Shown piece by piece: positions 22,538 to 31,590 of a DNA stretch of 64,000 nucleotides. Below the pieces are notes generated by a model. The model did not search any database. It saw only the letters and a list, made by a program, of their open reading frames with translations, and was not told the origin of the DNA. The stretch spans positions 81,860,059 through 81,924,058 of the forward strand of contig NC_089598.1 of NCBI RefSeq assembly GCF_019320115.1, written 5' to 3'. Position numbers and translations under genes: made by a program. Each line of letters opens with the position of its first letter. Within the stretch, counting starts at the first letter, position 1. The stretch is from Miscanthus floridulus. Its lineage: Eukaryota > Streptophyta > Magnoliopsida > Poales > Poaceae.

Positions 22538-24218
22538 TGTCAGTGTTTCGAACAAACACCGGCTAGTAAATTTATGATTATTGTGCATTAGGCCCAAATG
22601 GTGCACTAAAGGACACGAGGTTTATACTGATTCAGGCTGAACGTCCCTACGTCCAGTTTGTTGCTACTGCTCGTGTTATTAATACCGAAAATGGTTCATA
22701 GTAGGGGGTACAAACAATCAAGAGAGGGTTGAGTCCCAAGTCTCTAATGGAATGATCGAAAAGGTCGCTGAGAGCTTGGTCGCTGCTCAGCTATGTGTGA
22801 AGTGTCGTGTGTGTTCAACTTGTTCGTTCAGAGTCCATCCCCTTAGTGGGGGGCCCTGCCCTCCCTTTTATAGACCAAGGGAGGAGCAAGGGTTACAGAT
22901 GGGAGAAACGAGAAAAACCAGAGGCCAAGAAGCCCCGCCGAAGGTGTTGAGCCCTCCTTTTCCGCTGAGCCAGCCTTGCTGACACGGCCAGATGGTGTCA
23001 GGGATTGGCACGTTCGCCGGGTACCCGTGTCCTGGCGACGCCATGCCGTTACCGGATCAGCAAGTGGCCACGTCCCATCCCGCCCCTCCGGGCGGCGTGT
23101 CGGACAAGAGTGTCGACCTGTGGCCCTGTGGGGAGCGGGCAGCGCGGTAACAATACGTCTGTCACTATAGATGGCGCGAGCCTCTTCCTGGACCGTAGTG
23201 GTTGTCGTATGCTGATGTTAGTATCCGTGCCCGAGGGCTATTGGCAGCGCCTACAACACTGTGGGACAAAAGTCGGCGCCTACAATACTATTCAAGTACT
23301 GTTAGGCCAGATAGGGCTTAAAGCGCCCATCCCATCGTATTCTGACGGTACCTTCCGGCAGGCGTGCAGGGCATGGTCCTTGGTATGGCATTTGACTCGA
23401 ATGTCATGTCGTACCCTATGCTCATCTTTACGAAGGCGCGGGGCGTACTTGTCGGGCGAGGCGGAGTCCACCCTCGGCCGTCGGGCGAAGCGGAGGAGGC
23501 CCTCGGCCGTCGGGCGAGACGGAGTCTGCCCTCGGCCGTCGGACGAGGTGGAGGAGGCCCTCGGACATTAGGCGAGGCAGAGCCTAGCCCTTAGGGGTCG
23601 GGCAAGGCGAAGCCAGTCTTTCGTCGTTCGGACAAGAAACGCAGTAGCGTTCTCGTCTCGATGGCTCGAGTGACGGGTTCGGGGAGCTCTTATCGGATAT
23701 GTTCGAGTGAGATCTGGGTCCATCGTTCGTGACGGAGTTGGCATGACTCGCATGGAGCATCCTACTGCTCCTTGCCTACCGAGCGGATATGTTTTGACTT
23801 GTGAGCCTTGCCTTGCTTTTCTTCGCACATCTCCTGGTTCCTACTGAGCGGGCGTCCCCGGTCGGATGGCTCCAGTCGGCTCTGAGTGTGCCGATCGAAG
23901 AAGAGCGGTGAGCAGGGTTCCCACGAGCCTCAGTCGGAGAGACGCGGGGTCGAAGTCGGAAGTATCGCTTTGGGCCAGGCCTTCCGATCGGAGAGGCTTT
24001 CCGATCGGAGAAGGCGTTCGGAGGCGTCTGGAGGCCGAAGCAAGTGCTCCGATCGGAGTGGTGGGCCGAAGGGGTCGACGAGCGGGCGCTGCTCCTTTTG
24101 GTCCAGACCTTCTGGTCGGCAACTAGGCCGTCCTTCCGGCCTGTTGTATTTAGACTCTTGGGCCGAGCCTTGGCGCGGAAGCCGGTCCCCGAGGGACCCC
24201 GGGTTTATGAACCTGACA
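22538..24218 (-). repeat. 5' LTR of the Tat-type gypsy element (1681 bp)
   Basis: On the minus strand it starts TGTCAGGTTCATAAACCC (24218) and ends CACTGACA (22538), with TG..CA ends. A TATAAAA lies at 22866-22872 (minus). The region 'acgtccctacgtccag' near 22642 resembles the R/U5 part of RIRE2/Grande-like LTRs. A six-unit minisatellite occupies 23451-23625. The partner LTR is outside the window, so the age cannot be estimated. Confidence 0.85.
23451..23625. repeat. 29-bp CpG-rich minisatellite in the gypsy LTR (6 units)
   Basis: Units start at 23451, 23480, 23509, 23538, 23567 and about 23597, each opening with GTCGGGCGAG or a variant, followed by GCGGAG and 'gccctcggcc'. The third unit opens GTCGGGCGAGACGGAG. 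It lies in the U3 part of the minus-strand LTR. Confidence 0.9.
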
Positions 24219-24760
24219 CCTATCTTCCTACCTCTTCTCCTACCATGCTGGATTTGCAAGTGAAAACCTTCGCTTGGTGGGCTAGCTCGTCGGCATTTTT
24301 ATTGTTGTTTCCTTCTTGAGGCATTGCTTGGCTTTCCAGTTCTGTTGTTGCCTCTTGCCGTCTAGCCATGGCGGTGCTCCGCCATACGGTGTTGTTGGTC
24401 TTGTTGGACAGATCGATGAGTTCTTCCGTCCAAGTTGAGTTGCTATTAGGGTCTTCTTGACCAATTGGAGGTGTTAGTGAGGTCATGTTGAGTTGTTAGT
24501 TAGGTCATTTCGACTAAGTCGGAGTTGAGTTGGTAGTTGGATCGTTTTGACCGAGTTGGAGTAAGTAGTGGCGTCAATTTTGACAGTTGTCCGGTTGTTG
24601 TACCAAGATTGTATAGGATGAGTAAAGCACTCTCCTCAGTTGTATGCTTTTAGGCTCAGTTTCCATTAAAAGAAACTAGGCACACACTTTCTTTTTTTTC
24701 TTCGTCTAATATAAATCGCGGTAAATCTTTTGTCGTCCTTTCTAAAAAATAAAAAAAAAA
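24219..24760 (+). mobile_element. Possible 3' end of a truncated LINE with an A-rich tail
   Basis: The stretch ends in 'ctaatataaatcgcggtaa', a 'cttttgtcg' partner that could form a short hairpin, and then an A-rich tail (24743-24760). Such an ending is common for grass LINEs. The upstream part has imperfect 'gttgagttg..ttag' repeats (24485-24565) and no intact frame. It starts directly at the gypsy LTR border, so the gypsy element may have inserted into it. No target duplication could be set. Confidence 0.4.
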
Positions 24761-26304
24761 CTAACAACACGTGGGTATACTTACATATTTTTATAAGGTA
24801 AATATCAAATCAAACGTAAAGGTAAAATTTGATAAAATCATACTATGATTAGACACTGATCGAAAAATAATAATGTATTGCTCTGTTTAGCGTGCGAGAC
24901 TTATTTTTCTCTCGTAGTGAAGCACAAGCATTTTTGCTAGCCAACGTGACGAGCGCAGTAAAGCAAAACGGGTGCCATGGGGCGTGGATAAAGAGGGTCG
25001 TCGCTTGCTATCTTCCTCCACTTCTGCCCTCCTAGCTTCGCAAGGTTAGCGGCTCTCCATCTTAGTTACTTTCACGAGTCTTCCAGTTGCCCAGTGTTCT
25101 TATATTTGCGTCGTCCTTGAGGACTGCCTCACCGCCTGGAGGGATTGCTCGTGCTCTGCATCTTTCGGACTGCTGGCTGGAGTCTAGATATGTGTGGGGT
25201 CCCTTTAACAAGGAGAAGGCCACATCTAGCCTAAGCATCCACACCATCTGTAAAAAGGAACAAAGAGAAGACAACGCAGCAAAAGAAAAGAGTACTGGCT
25301 AGAGGTGCAGCATGCTAGGGACCCACACCGGCGGCGACCCTGGGCTCCTACCCGGGCTCCAGGTCTGGTGCTCAATGTGGTCCTACACAGCACACTGGAC
25401 AAGCTGAGAAGAGACAGCAGTACTGTCAAACTGCTAGTGATCTTTCATACGTTTGCTTTTGTGGTCGCTCGCAGTGCTAATTAGCTATAGGTATCTGTAC
25501 GGTTACATGCCTAGTACACACTATCTACAACGAGAAGAGTCTGGGCGATACTAGCGGGTAGCTAATGAGTCGATGAACTAGTGTTGTTGTGCAGGTAAAC
25601 AGTGCACGATCATGTTATTTGGAACGGGAGAATTCGCGGGACCAAGAAGCAGTATGCATGGAACTGCCGCCGGTTGAGCGCCACCAAAATGGCTGCATAC
25701 GTATAATGTTAACCATTTAAATCGTTGCCCAATGGTCGTAACTTTGCTTTGTTGGAGATGGAAAGTGAAAGCTGTCTTAGAGTTCGCCCGGCTTGGCTAA
25801 ATTTTGGGGTCTGCCACTGCTTGCCTCCCAATTGTTGTATCTGAGATAACAAGAACATGCCATCTAGTAATTCACATACTGAATTCAACATTTCAGTTGC
25901 AGCTGAAACTGCAAGACGGAGCACACCACACATTTTTCACGCATCAACGGATGAAAAAAAAAATCTCAGAGGACATGTTGGGGAACGGGGGGACGCAGGC
26001 GCAGTCCCGCGACGCCAGGAGAAGGGACGAGGACGACTCGCCGGCGCAGGCCACTAAACCCGGCGATCTCCAGGGCGGGAACGCGGGCGGGAGTCTCTTC
26101 TCAGATTCTGTATCTGTAGCTACAGGACTCGGGAAAATGAGTTCGGGATACAGAATCTGTAATCTGTTCGACGCGATCTTTAGCTCCGGATCGGAAAACC
26201 GGTCTTCACGGGAAGGAATGGAGAGTTTGTTGGAGATGGCCTTACAAATAGGAGATACTAACAGTATACCTGCATCTACTACGCAAGCCGCACCCCTCCC
26301 TAAC
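24761..26304. other. Intergenic region upstream of the glycosyltransferase gene
   Basis: No recognisable gene. The UGT frame stays open upstream from 26304 to 25804, with Met codons at 25951, 25975 and 26137, but the extension has no UGT-like sequence. A 13-bp inverted repeat (cagattctgtatc 26102-26114, gatacagaatctg 26147-26159) and the repeated phrase 'ttgttggagatgg' (25751, 26226) hint at a small inserted element within the 5' leader. No confident TATA box was found. Confidence 0.4.
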
Positions 26305-27861
26305 ATGGCCGCCGCCGCCGCCACTACCAACGGCGCCAGGACCAACGGCACTCCTGCCACCACACCGAACGGCGCCTCCGCCACGGCCTACGGCTCCCCC
26401 GCGTCCCACCATAGCGCGGACGGTGCCGGCGACGGCGTTCCCGTGCCAGGCTCAGGCCGCGACCACATCGTCATCTTCCCCTTCATGGCGAAGGGCCACA
26501 TGCTCCCGCTGCTCCACTTCGCGACGGCACTCTCGGCGCAACACGGGAGGAGCAGCCGCCTCGGCGTGACCCTAGTCACCACCCCGGGCAACGTGGCCTT
26601 CGCCCGGAGCCGTCTGCCCTCGTCGGTGGATCTCGTCGCGCTCCCGTTCCCGTCGTTCCCGCCGCTTCCCGCGGGCGTCGAGTCCACCGACGCGCTCCCG
26701 TGCCCGTCGCTGCACCTGACGTTCATGCACGCGACGGGGCTCCTGCGCGGGCCCTTCGCCGAGTTCCTGGAGTCGCTCCCCTCCCCGCCGCTCGCGCTCG
26801 TCTCCGACTTCTTCCTCGGGTTCACGCACCGCGTCGCGGCCGACGCGGGGGTCCGCCGCGTCGTCTTCAACGGCATGTCCTGCTTCGCCTCCGCGATCTG
26901 CAAGGCGCTCGCCGCGAGCCCGCCGGCCAGCGGCTTCGCGCCCGGGGCCATGATCCAGGTGCCCGGCATGCCGGAACACGTGGTGGTCAGGGCGGAGGAG
27001 GTCCCCGACGGGGTCACCAAGAGGGCCGATCCGGACAACCCGTTCACGCGCTTCTTCATGGACGAGATCGGTGACTCGGACGTGCGCAGCTGGGGCGTCC
27101 TCAGCAACAGCTTCGCCGCGCTCGACGAGGCCTACGTGCCGGCCTTGGAGTCATTCTACGAGGTGGGAGCCCGTGCCTGGCTCGTCGGCCCGCTGTTCCT
27201 GGCCGCCGCCGGCGACATGCCGGACGGCGAGAAGGAGCAAGACCCCGAGGGCTGTCTCTCGTGGCTGGACGAGAGGGCGGCGGCGCAGCCGGGGTCGGTG
27301 GTCTACGTTTCGTTCGGGACGCAGGCCCACATCACGGACTTGCAGCTGGACGAGCTGGTGCACGGGCTGGTCCAGTCCGGCCATCCCTTCCTCTGGGCTG
27401 TCCGATCTGACACATGGTCGCCGCCGGTGGACGTGGGGCCCAACGGCCGGATCGTTCGTGGATGGGTCCCGCAGAGAAGCGTTCTGGCCCATGAGGCAGT
27501 TGGTGGGTTCGTGAGCCACTGCGGGTGGAACTCGGTGATGGAGAGCCTCGCCGCCGGGAAGCCCATGCTGGCGTGGCCGATGATAGCGGAGCAGCACCTG
27601 AACGCAAGGCACGTGGCCAACATCATCGGCGTCGGCGTCAGGATAGCCCTGAAGGCTGGCGCGGACGTCGTTGGGAGCGCGGAGGTGGAGGAGAAGGTCC
27701 GGGAGCTGATGGACGCTGAATGCAAGTCGGCGAAGCAGATGCGGGAGAGGGCTGCGTGGGCGCAGCAAGCAGCGAGGTCAGCGGTGAGCCACGGTGGAAC
27801 TTCGGCCATGGCTTTGCAGAAGCTTGTGGAAGAGCTACAGGAGACCTATGATGACGTCTAA
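26305..27861 (+). CDS. UDP-glycosyltransferase, UGT90A-like (family GT1), intronless
   Basis: The predicted protein of 518 residues would transfer a sugar, probably glucose from UDP-glucose, to a small hydrophobic acceptor in the cytosol. The N-terminal 50 residues are Ala/Thr/Gly-rich. The fold begins with HIVIFPFMAKGHMLPLL, whose His65 matches the catalytic base. Asp168 (LALVSDFFLGF) matches its charge-relay partner. The 44-residue PSPG box spans residues 387-430, from WVPQ through GWNSVMES to the final Glu-Gln; a last Gln is typical for glucose donors. FGTQAHI and the box resemble Arabidopsis UGT90A1 (from memory). The acceptor cannot be deduced. ATG 26305 is chosen because upstream in-frame sequence is unlike UGTs. 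The stop codon coincides with the edge of a hAT-like element. It is the only intact-looking gene in the window. Confidence 0.9.
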   Translation: MAAAAATTNGARTNGTPATTPNGASATAYGSPASHHSADGAGDGVPVPGSGRDHIVIFPFMAKGHMLPLLHFATALSAQHGRSSRLGVTLVTTPGNVAFARSRLPSSVDLVALPFPSFPPLPAGVESTDALPCPSLHLTFMHATGLLRGPFAEFLESLPSPPLALVSDFFLGFTHRVAADAGVRRVVFNGMSCFASAICKALAASPPASGFAPGAMIQVPGMPEHVVVRAEEVPDGVTKRADPDNPFTRFFMDEIGDSDVRSWGVLSNSFAALDEAYVPALESFYEVGARAWLVGPLFLAAAGDMPDGEKEQDPEGCLSWLDERAAAQPGSVVYVSFGTQAHITDLQLDELVHGLVQSGHPFLWAVRSDTWSPPVDVGPNGRIVRGWVPQRSVLAHEAVGGFVSHCGWNSVMESLAAGKPMLAWPMIAEQHLNARHVANIIGVGVRIALKAGADVVGSAEVEEKVRELMDAECKSAKQMRERAAWAQQAARSAVSHGGTSAMALQKLVEELQETYDDV

Positions 27862-28705
27862 AGATGTCAACGGGCCCGTTCCCGATTCTCCGCGGGGAAT
27901 TCACCCATTAGAGGACGGGATGGTACAAATCTTCTCCCCATGGAGATTTAAATGAGGAAAAAATCATCCCCATCGGGTATGACGGGGGCGGGGATGGTAT
28001 ACATACCCCCGTCCCCATTCCCCGCGGGGACCCAAAATATTTAAGGCCCATCTGCAGTTCATGTGTACATATATAAGGCAATTTGTAACCCTAATGTTAT
28101 CCTTCCTATTCGTTCCCAGATTCCCAATCCCCTCCCCCGTCCCCCAGGCCCTTCCTCGAGTCCTATAGAAACAGAGGACGCGGGCGTCGGCTAGCTCCTC
28201 AGCCACAACGCCGGCGGCGGCCATGTCAAAGAAGAAGGCGGTCATGACGATGACGCTCAAGGACTTCCATGGTGGCTCCATCCCCTTCGAGTTCCCGCCA
28301 AACCCTAGCCCGCCGTTGCTCCTCCGCTCCCTCCTCCTTCCGATATGAACTGACCAGGTTCGTCTCATTTGCCTCAGCACCCCGCGCCCCGTGGACCGCA
28401 CCGTCACCTCCGCGTCCCCCGTCGCAGCCACGGTCGCACAGCCACGCGTACCGGTTGCTTCTCCTACCGCCGTTGCGGCGGCAGCCGTGATGCCTTCCTT
28501 CCTCACCAACCCGTCTCGCATCGGCCATCACTTCAACGAGGACAAACGCACCCCCCTCGAGCCCGCCGCACCGCGCCGCCCGGTGTCGTCCCCGACGTCG
28601 TTCGCACCCGCTCCCATCAATGTGCAGTTGATGCGGGGATGGGGATCCCCGCGGGGATTAAATCCCCGAGCGGGGACGGGGACGGGGATGGGGAAGAAGT
28701 GCTCC
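27859..28705. mobile_element. hAT-like non-autonomous element with inverted GC-rich subterminal repeats
   Basis: The left end TAAAGATGTCAACGGGC resembles hAT termini of the Dart type. It is followed by runs such as CCGCGGGGAATTC and 'ccccgtccccattccccgcggggac' (28005-28030). An inverted counterpart lies at about 28632-28700 ('gatccccgcggggattaaatccccgagcgggg' region). The exact right terminal repeat and an 8-bp target duplication were not found, so the right edge is approximate. It carries a fragment of a host gene. Confidence 0.5.
28223..28620 (+). pseudogene. Captured host-gene fragment inside the hAT-like element
   Basis: From ATG 28223 the frame reads MSKKKAVMTMTLKDFHGGS, a start I associate with a conserved plant protein family of unknown function. 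It meets TGA near 28344. A second in-register Pro/Ala-rich part (RPVDRTVTSASP, PSFLTNPSRIGHHFNEDKRT) begins after a GT..CAG gap (about 28358-28378), which could be a retained intron. The fragment then merges with the GC-rich terminal repeat. It is truncated and not expected to make the original protein. Confidence 0.5.
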
Positions 28706-29545
28706 CCGTGAGGCCAGCCACAGCGTGGGGGCCTTGGGGGAGGAGGGCGGCTACCGACGTGCGCCGCGGCCACGTGGGGAGGCGAGGAGGTGGCCTCGAG
28801 GAAGGAGGTGGCCACTGGATCTGCCTGCCCATGCGCTCCTAGCCGCGCGCTACGGAGGGAGAGTGAGGGAGGGAGGGAGGTAGGGACAGGGAGGAGGCGC
28901 TGCACCAGCGCCGAGGCAAGGGTGGGGAGCCGGATCCACAATGGAGAAGACCCAGCGTGGCTAGATCTAGTGGTGGTGGGATCGAGGAAGGAGGCAGCAG
29001 AGGCCAGAGATGGCAGTGGCCGCCGCCCGCCGACGAGCTTGTCTTGGCACCGGATCTGCGTCGGGGCGGAGCTCGGGGCCGGCTCTAGGGTTCGGGGTGA
29101 GGGAGAGGGAGAGCCGCCGCGGGCGTGAGGGAAGGGGAGGGGGCGGGCGTCCACGGCGCCAGCTCTTGGGTTCGGGGTGAGGGAGAGGGAGAACCGTCAC
29201 GGTCGTGAGGGAAGGGGAGGGGGAGAGCCACTGCGGGAGTGATGGAAGGGCAGGGGGCACGCGTCCGCGACGCCGGCTCTAGGGTTTGGGGTGAGGGAGA
29301 GCCGACGCGGCCGCCGCGGGCGTGAGGGAAGGGGAGGGCGTCCGCGGCGTCGGCCCTCGCTTATATATGAGGACAGGACGGGGACGGCGCGGAGCGCGTG
29401 GGCCATGCTGGGCCGTGGGGAGGGGAGGAGGGCGCGGGGAGGCCGTGGCTGCATGTCGGGCCGCTAGCGGGCCGACTGCTCTATAGCAGGCCGTGCCGTG
29501 CTTGGGCCAGGCCGACGGGCTCGGGCTTCATGGCCAACTATCGCT
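28706..29545. repeat. GC-rich repetitive region with an 80-bp tandem repeat and a hAT-like right end
   Basis: Three units starting 'gctctagggttcggggtg' or a close variant lie at 29081, 29161 and 29275, each followed by 'gggagagggagagcc' and 'gtgagggaaggggaggg'. The stretch closes with 'ggccgtgccgtgcttgggcc..gggcttcatggcc' (29489-29537), wording typical of the ends of another grass hAT family. No gene is supported. Confidence 0.45.
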
Positions 29546-29595
29546 GCGTTTATTTCACAGAATATCAAATTAGATGGAATCCAAACAAACCCGGA

Positions 29596-29732
29596 ATCCG
29601 TTCGGCTTACTCAGAAACCGGCTTGTTCGGCTTGTTTTTTCAGTCGGAACTGTGTTTTTCTCTCACAACAATTCTACCAGAATAGTGTTTTTCAGCCAGT
29701 TTTAGCCAAGTTTCAGCAAACCGAACGGGCCT
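29596..29732. mobile_element. MITE, about 137 bp
   Basis: The ends are inverted: ccgttcggctt at 29598 against the complement of 'aaaccgaacggg' at 29719-29730. The interior 'cagtcggaactgtgtttttctctcacaac' region (29642-29670) and 'gtgtttttcagccagtttt' match a MITE that is very common in panicoid grasses. It has no coding capacity. The superfamily cannot be stated from sequence alone. Confidence 0.7.
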
Positions 29733-30083
29733 CAGTAACATAGCCCTTATTCTCTCCACCATATTTTACACGACATTGAACATTACCAATTGTTGTTTGA
29801 GAAATTCAGAAACTAGCCGTTTTCACGTATTGCTTGGTCCTTATTAGTAGGTAAAAAATTAGGGAAATAGTAGCGCACGGACATCCAATGGGGATGAAGA
29901 CAAGCCCGCCCCGATGCATGACATGCCCCCATCCGTTCGCCCCGCCCCCCATCCCCATCCGTTCACCCTGACCCTGCAGGCGCACCCCCACCCCGTCGTG
30001 CCCCCGACCTCCAGCCCTCTGCGAGCCACACGCCACATCCGCCGGCCACCGTCTCGCCGCGCGCCATTCCCTAGTGCCCCCTA

Positions 30084-30560
30084 ACTCTCTAAACAACAGG
30101 AAACACGTGCAACATGAAACACTTGAATGCAACATACGTGTGAAACAGATGAAATATCTAGAATATACACTTGCAACATATGTGTGAAAATATATGCAAC
30201 ATCCAGATAGAACACTTGCAACTTGCAACATGAAAACACTTGCTGCAACAGAAGACTGAAACAAATGAAATATTTTGGAACATACTGTTGCGACATGTGT
30301 GAAAACATATGCAACATCCAGATCAAATGCTTGCAACATACGTTTGGAAACAGATGAAACTATTTGAACAAACGCTTACAACATGCGTCTAGAAATAGAT
30401 GAAACTATTTGAACAAACGCTTGCAACATGCCTCTGAAACACTTGCAACATATTCAACATGTGCAATATCTCCCCATCTACTTTTGCAACATCCATATGA
30501 AACAATTGCAACATGCCTCTAAAACGTCTAAAATAATTGAAACATACACTTGCAACATAG
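30084..30560. repeat. Degenerate short tandem repeat built on 'gcaacat...gaaac'
   Basis: About 20 copies of GCAACAT or a close variant alternate with 'gaaacacttg', 'gtgtgaaa(c/a)' and 'agatgaaa' at 20-50-bp spacing. Two longer copies (30335-30378, 30379-30432) are nearly identical. Similar blocks occur inside grass DNA transposons, but I cannot assign the host element. The flanks 29733-30083 and 30561-30760 are C/G-rich and hold no gene. Confidence 0.6.
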
Positions 30561-30760
30561 GAAAGATAGGCCTGGGCTGGTCGATTCCAGCCGATAGTGC
30601 GGGAGCCAGCGGCAAGCGGCTGCGCGCGAGCACCACCCAGCACTAGCACCAACGAGCACCGGGCTTGGCTCAGCAACGACGGTTGGGGATGGGGGCGGGG
30701 AGCTCCATGGCCGCCGGGGTGGGCGGAGCTTAGGAAAAACACTACAACTCTCCTATTATC

Positions 30761-31491
30761 ACCAATGCATGATTTCATGTTTAAATGAGCCAAACAATAC
30801 GATCATTCATATCTGTCCAGAGGACATGCAAAAACCTAACAGCAAACTTCTAAAATCTATAACTCCTAAACCATCAGGCCTAAAATCATGAAATTTTAGG
30901 ACAAGCAAGATAAGGAAATTATCTACTACTTTTGTATTCACCATATTTACAGAAAACATCATTTGTTTCATGAAGTTATCATCACAACAGAAAATACACA
31001 TGCAGCCATTTCAGAATATAACAATTTGATGTTTCACTTGATTTGCTAACAAAGAGCATGTACACATGAGCTATTCAAGAACTTCAACCACCTCTAACAT
31101 ACTTAGAAACACTTTATTGAACACCGCCGTGCCACCTCTATGGATCTCGCGCGGAGACTAATGGATCTCGCTCGTGCTCCATGGATCTCGTTGGGGTGGG
31201 GAGAGGGCCGCCGGATCTATGGGCATTGGGGGTTCCCGGTGAGGACGCCAGGGTGGGGAGGACACCGGGCTTTGGTACGCTATGGCAGGGGATGAGGAGC
31301 GCGGAAGGGGTAAGGATAGGGAGGAGGAAGCGAAGGGATAAGTTTTTTTAATATACATGCGGGCGGGAGCAAGCAACGGGGTGAAAAAGCCTTCGGATGT
31401 TTGTGCGGTCCATCGGACGTACGACACGTCGCATTTCTGCAAAAAATAACCCTTCCAATGGTCATTCAGACCATAAGAGGCACAAGGATTA
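30761..31491. other. Intergenic stretch, no gene recognised
   Basis: A/T-rich to 31130, then a G-rich part with repeated 'atggatctcg' (31140, 31161, 31181) that looks like transposon debris. No domain or long supported frame. Confidence 0.3.
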
Positions 31492-31590
31492 AGCTCTGGT
31501 GGTCTGCTATGTTTAGGCTGAGCAGTTTGGGGATAGACAGAACTCTGGTGGTCTGATATGTTTAGGCTGAGCAGTTTGGGAATAGACAGA
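31492..31590. repeat. 49-bp tandem duplication
   Basis: CTCTGGTGGTCTG starts at 31494 and again at 31543, each followed by 'atgtttaggctgagcagtttgg' with one or two mismatches between copies. Exactly two units are present. Confidence 0.85.

Larger units (their letters stand above)
1..24218 (-). mobile_element. Ty3/gypsy retrotransposon, Tat-lineage type, partial (3' LTR off the left edge)
   Basis: Read on the minus strand from the right, the element has an LTR (22538-24218), a PBS-like palindrome, gag, protease with DGGSSLNI, RT, RNase H and integrase ending at 5887. A 2.8-kb spacer and an ORF on the opposite strand (38-3055) follow. No chromodomain is seen after the integrase. The DGG-type protease site, the long spacer and the antisense extra ORF are known traits of Tat elements such as Grande, RIRE2 and Retand; the lineage call is inference from these. 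RT is split at its YVDD motif by a younger element at 8548-19050. The protease-RT-RNase H-integrase frame is the same on both sides once that insertion is subtracted. Several nonsense codons and a gag frameshift make it inactive. Confidence 0.85.

Noticed and set aside
27151..27809. Minus-strand frames of about 200 codons inside the UGT gene
   Set aside because: They are antisense shadows of a GC-rich coding region; the plus frame carries all UGT motifs.
28528..29260. Minus-strand Pro/Ser-rich frames around 28.5-29.3 kb
   Set aside because: They are composed of translated tandem and GC-rich repeats and have no domain or start context.
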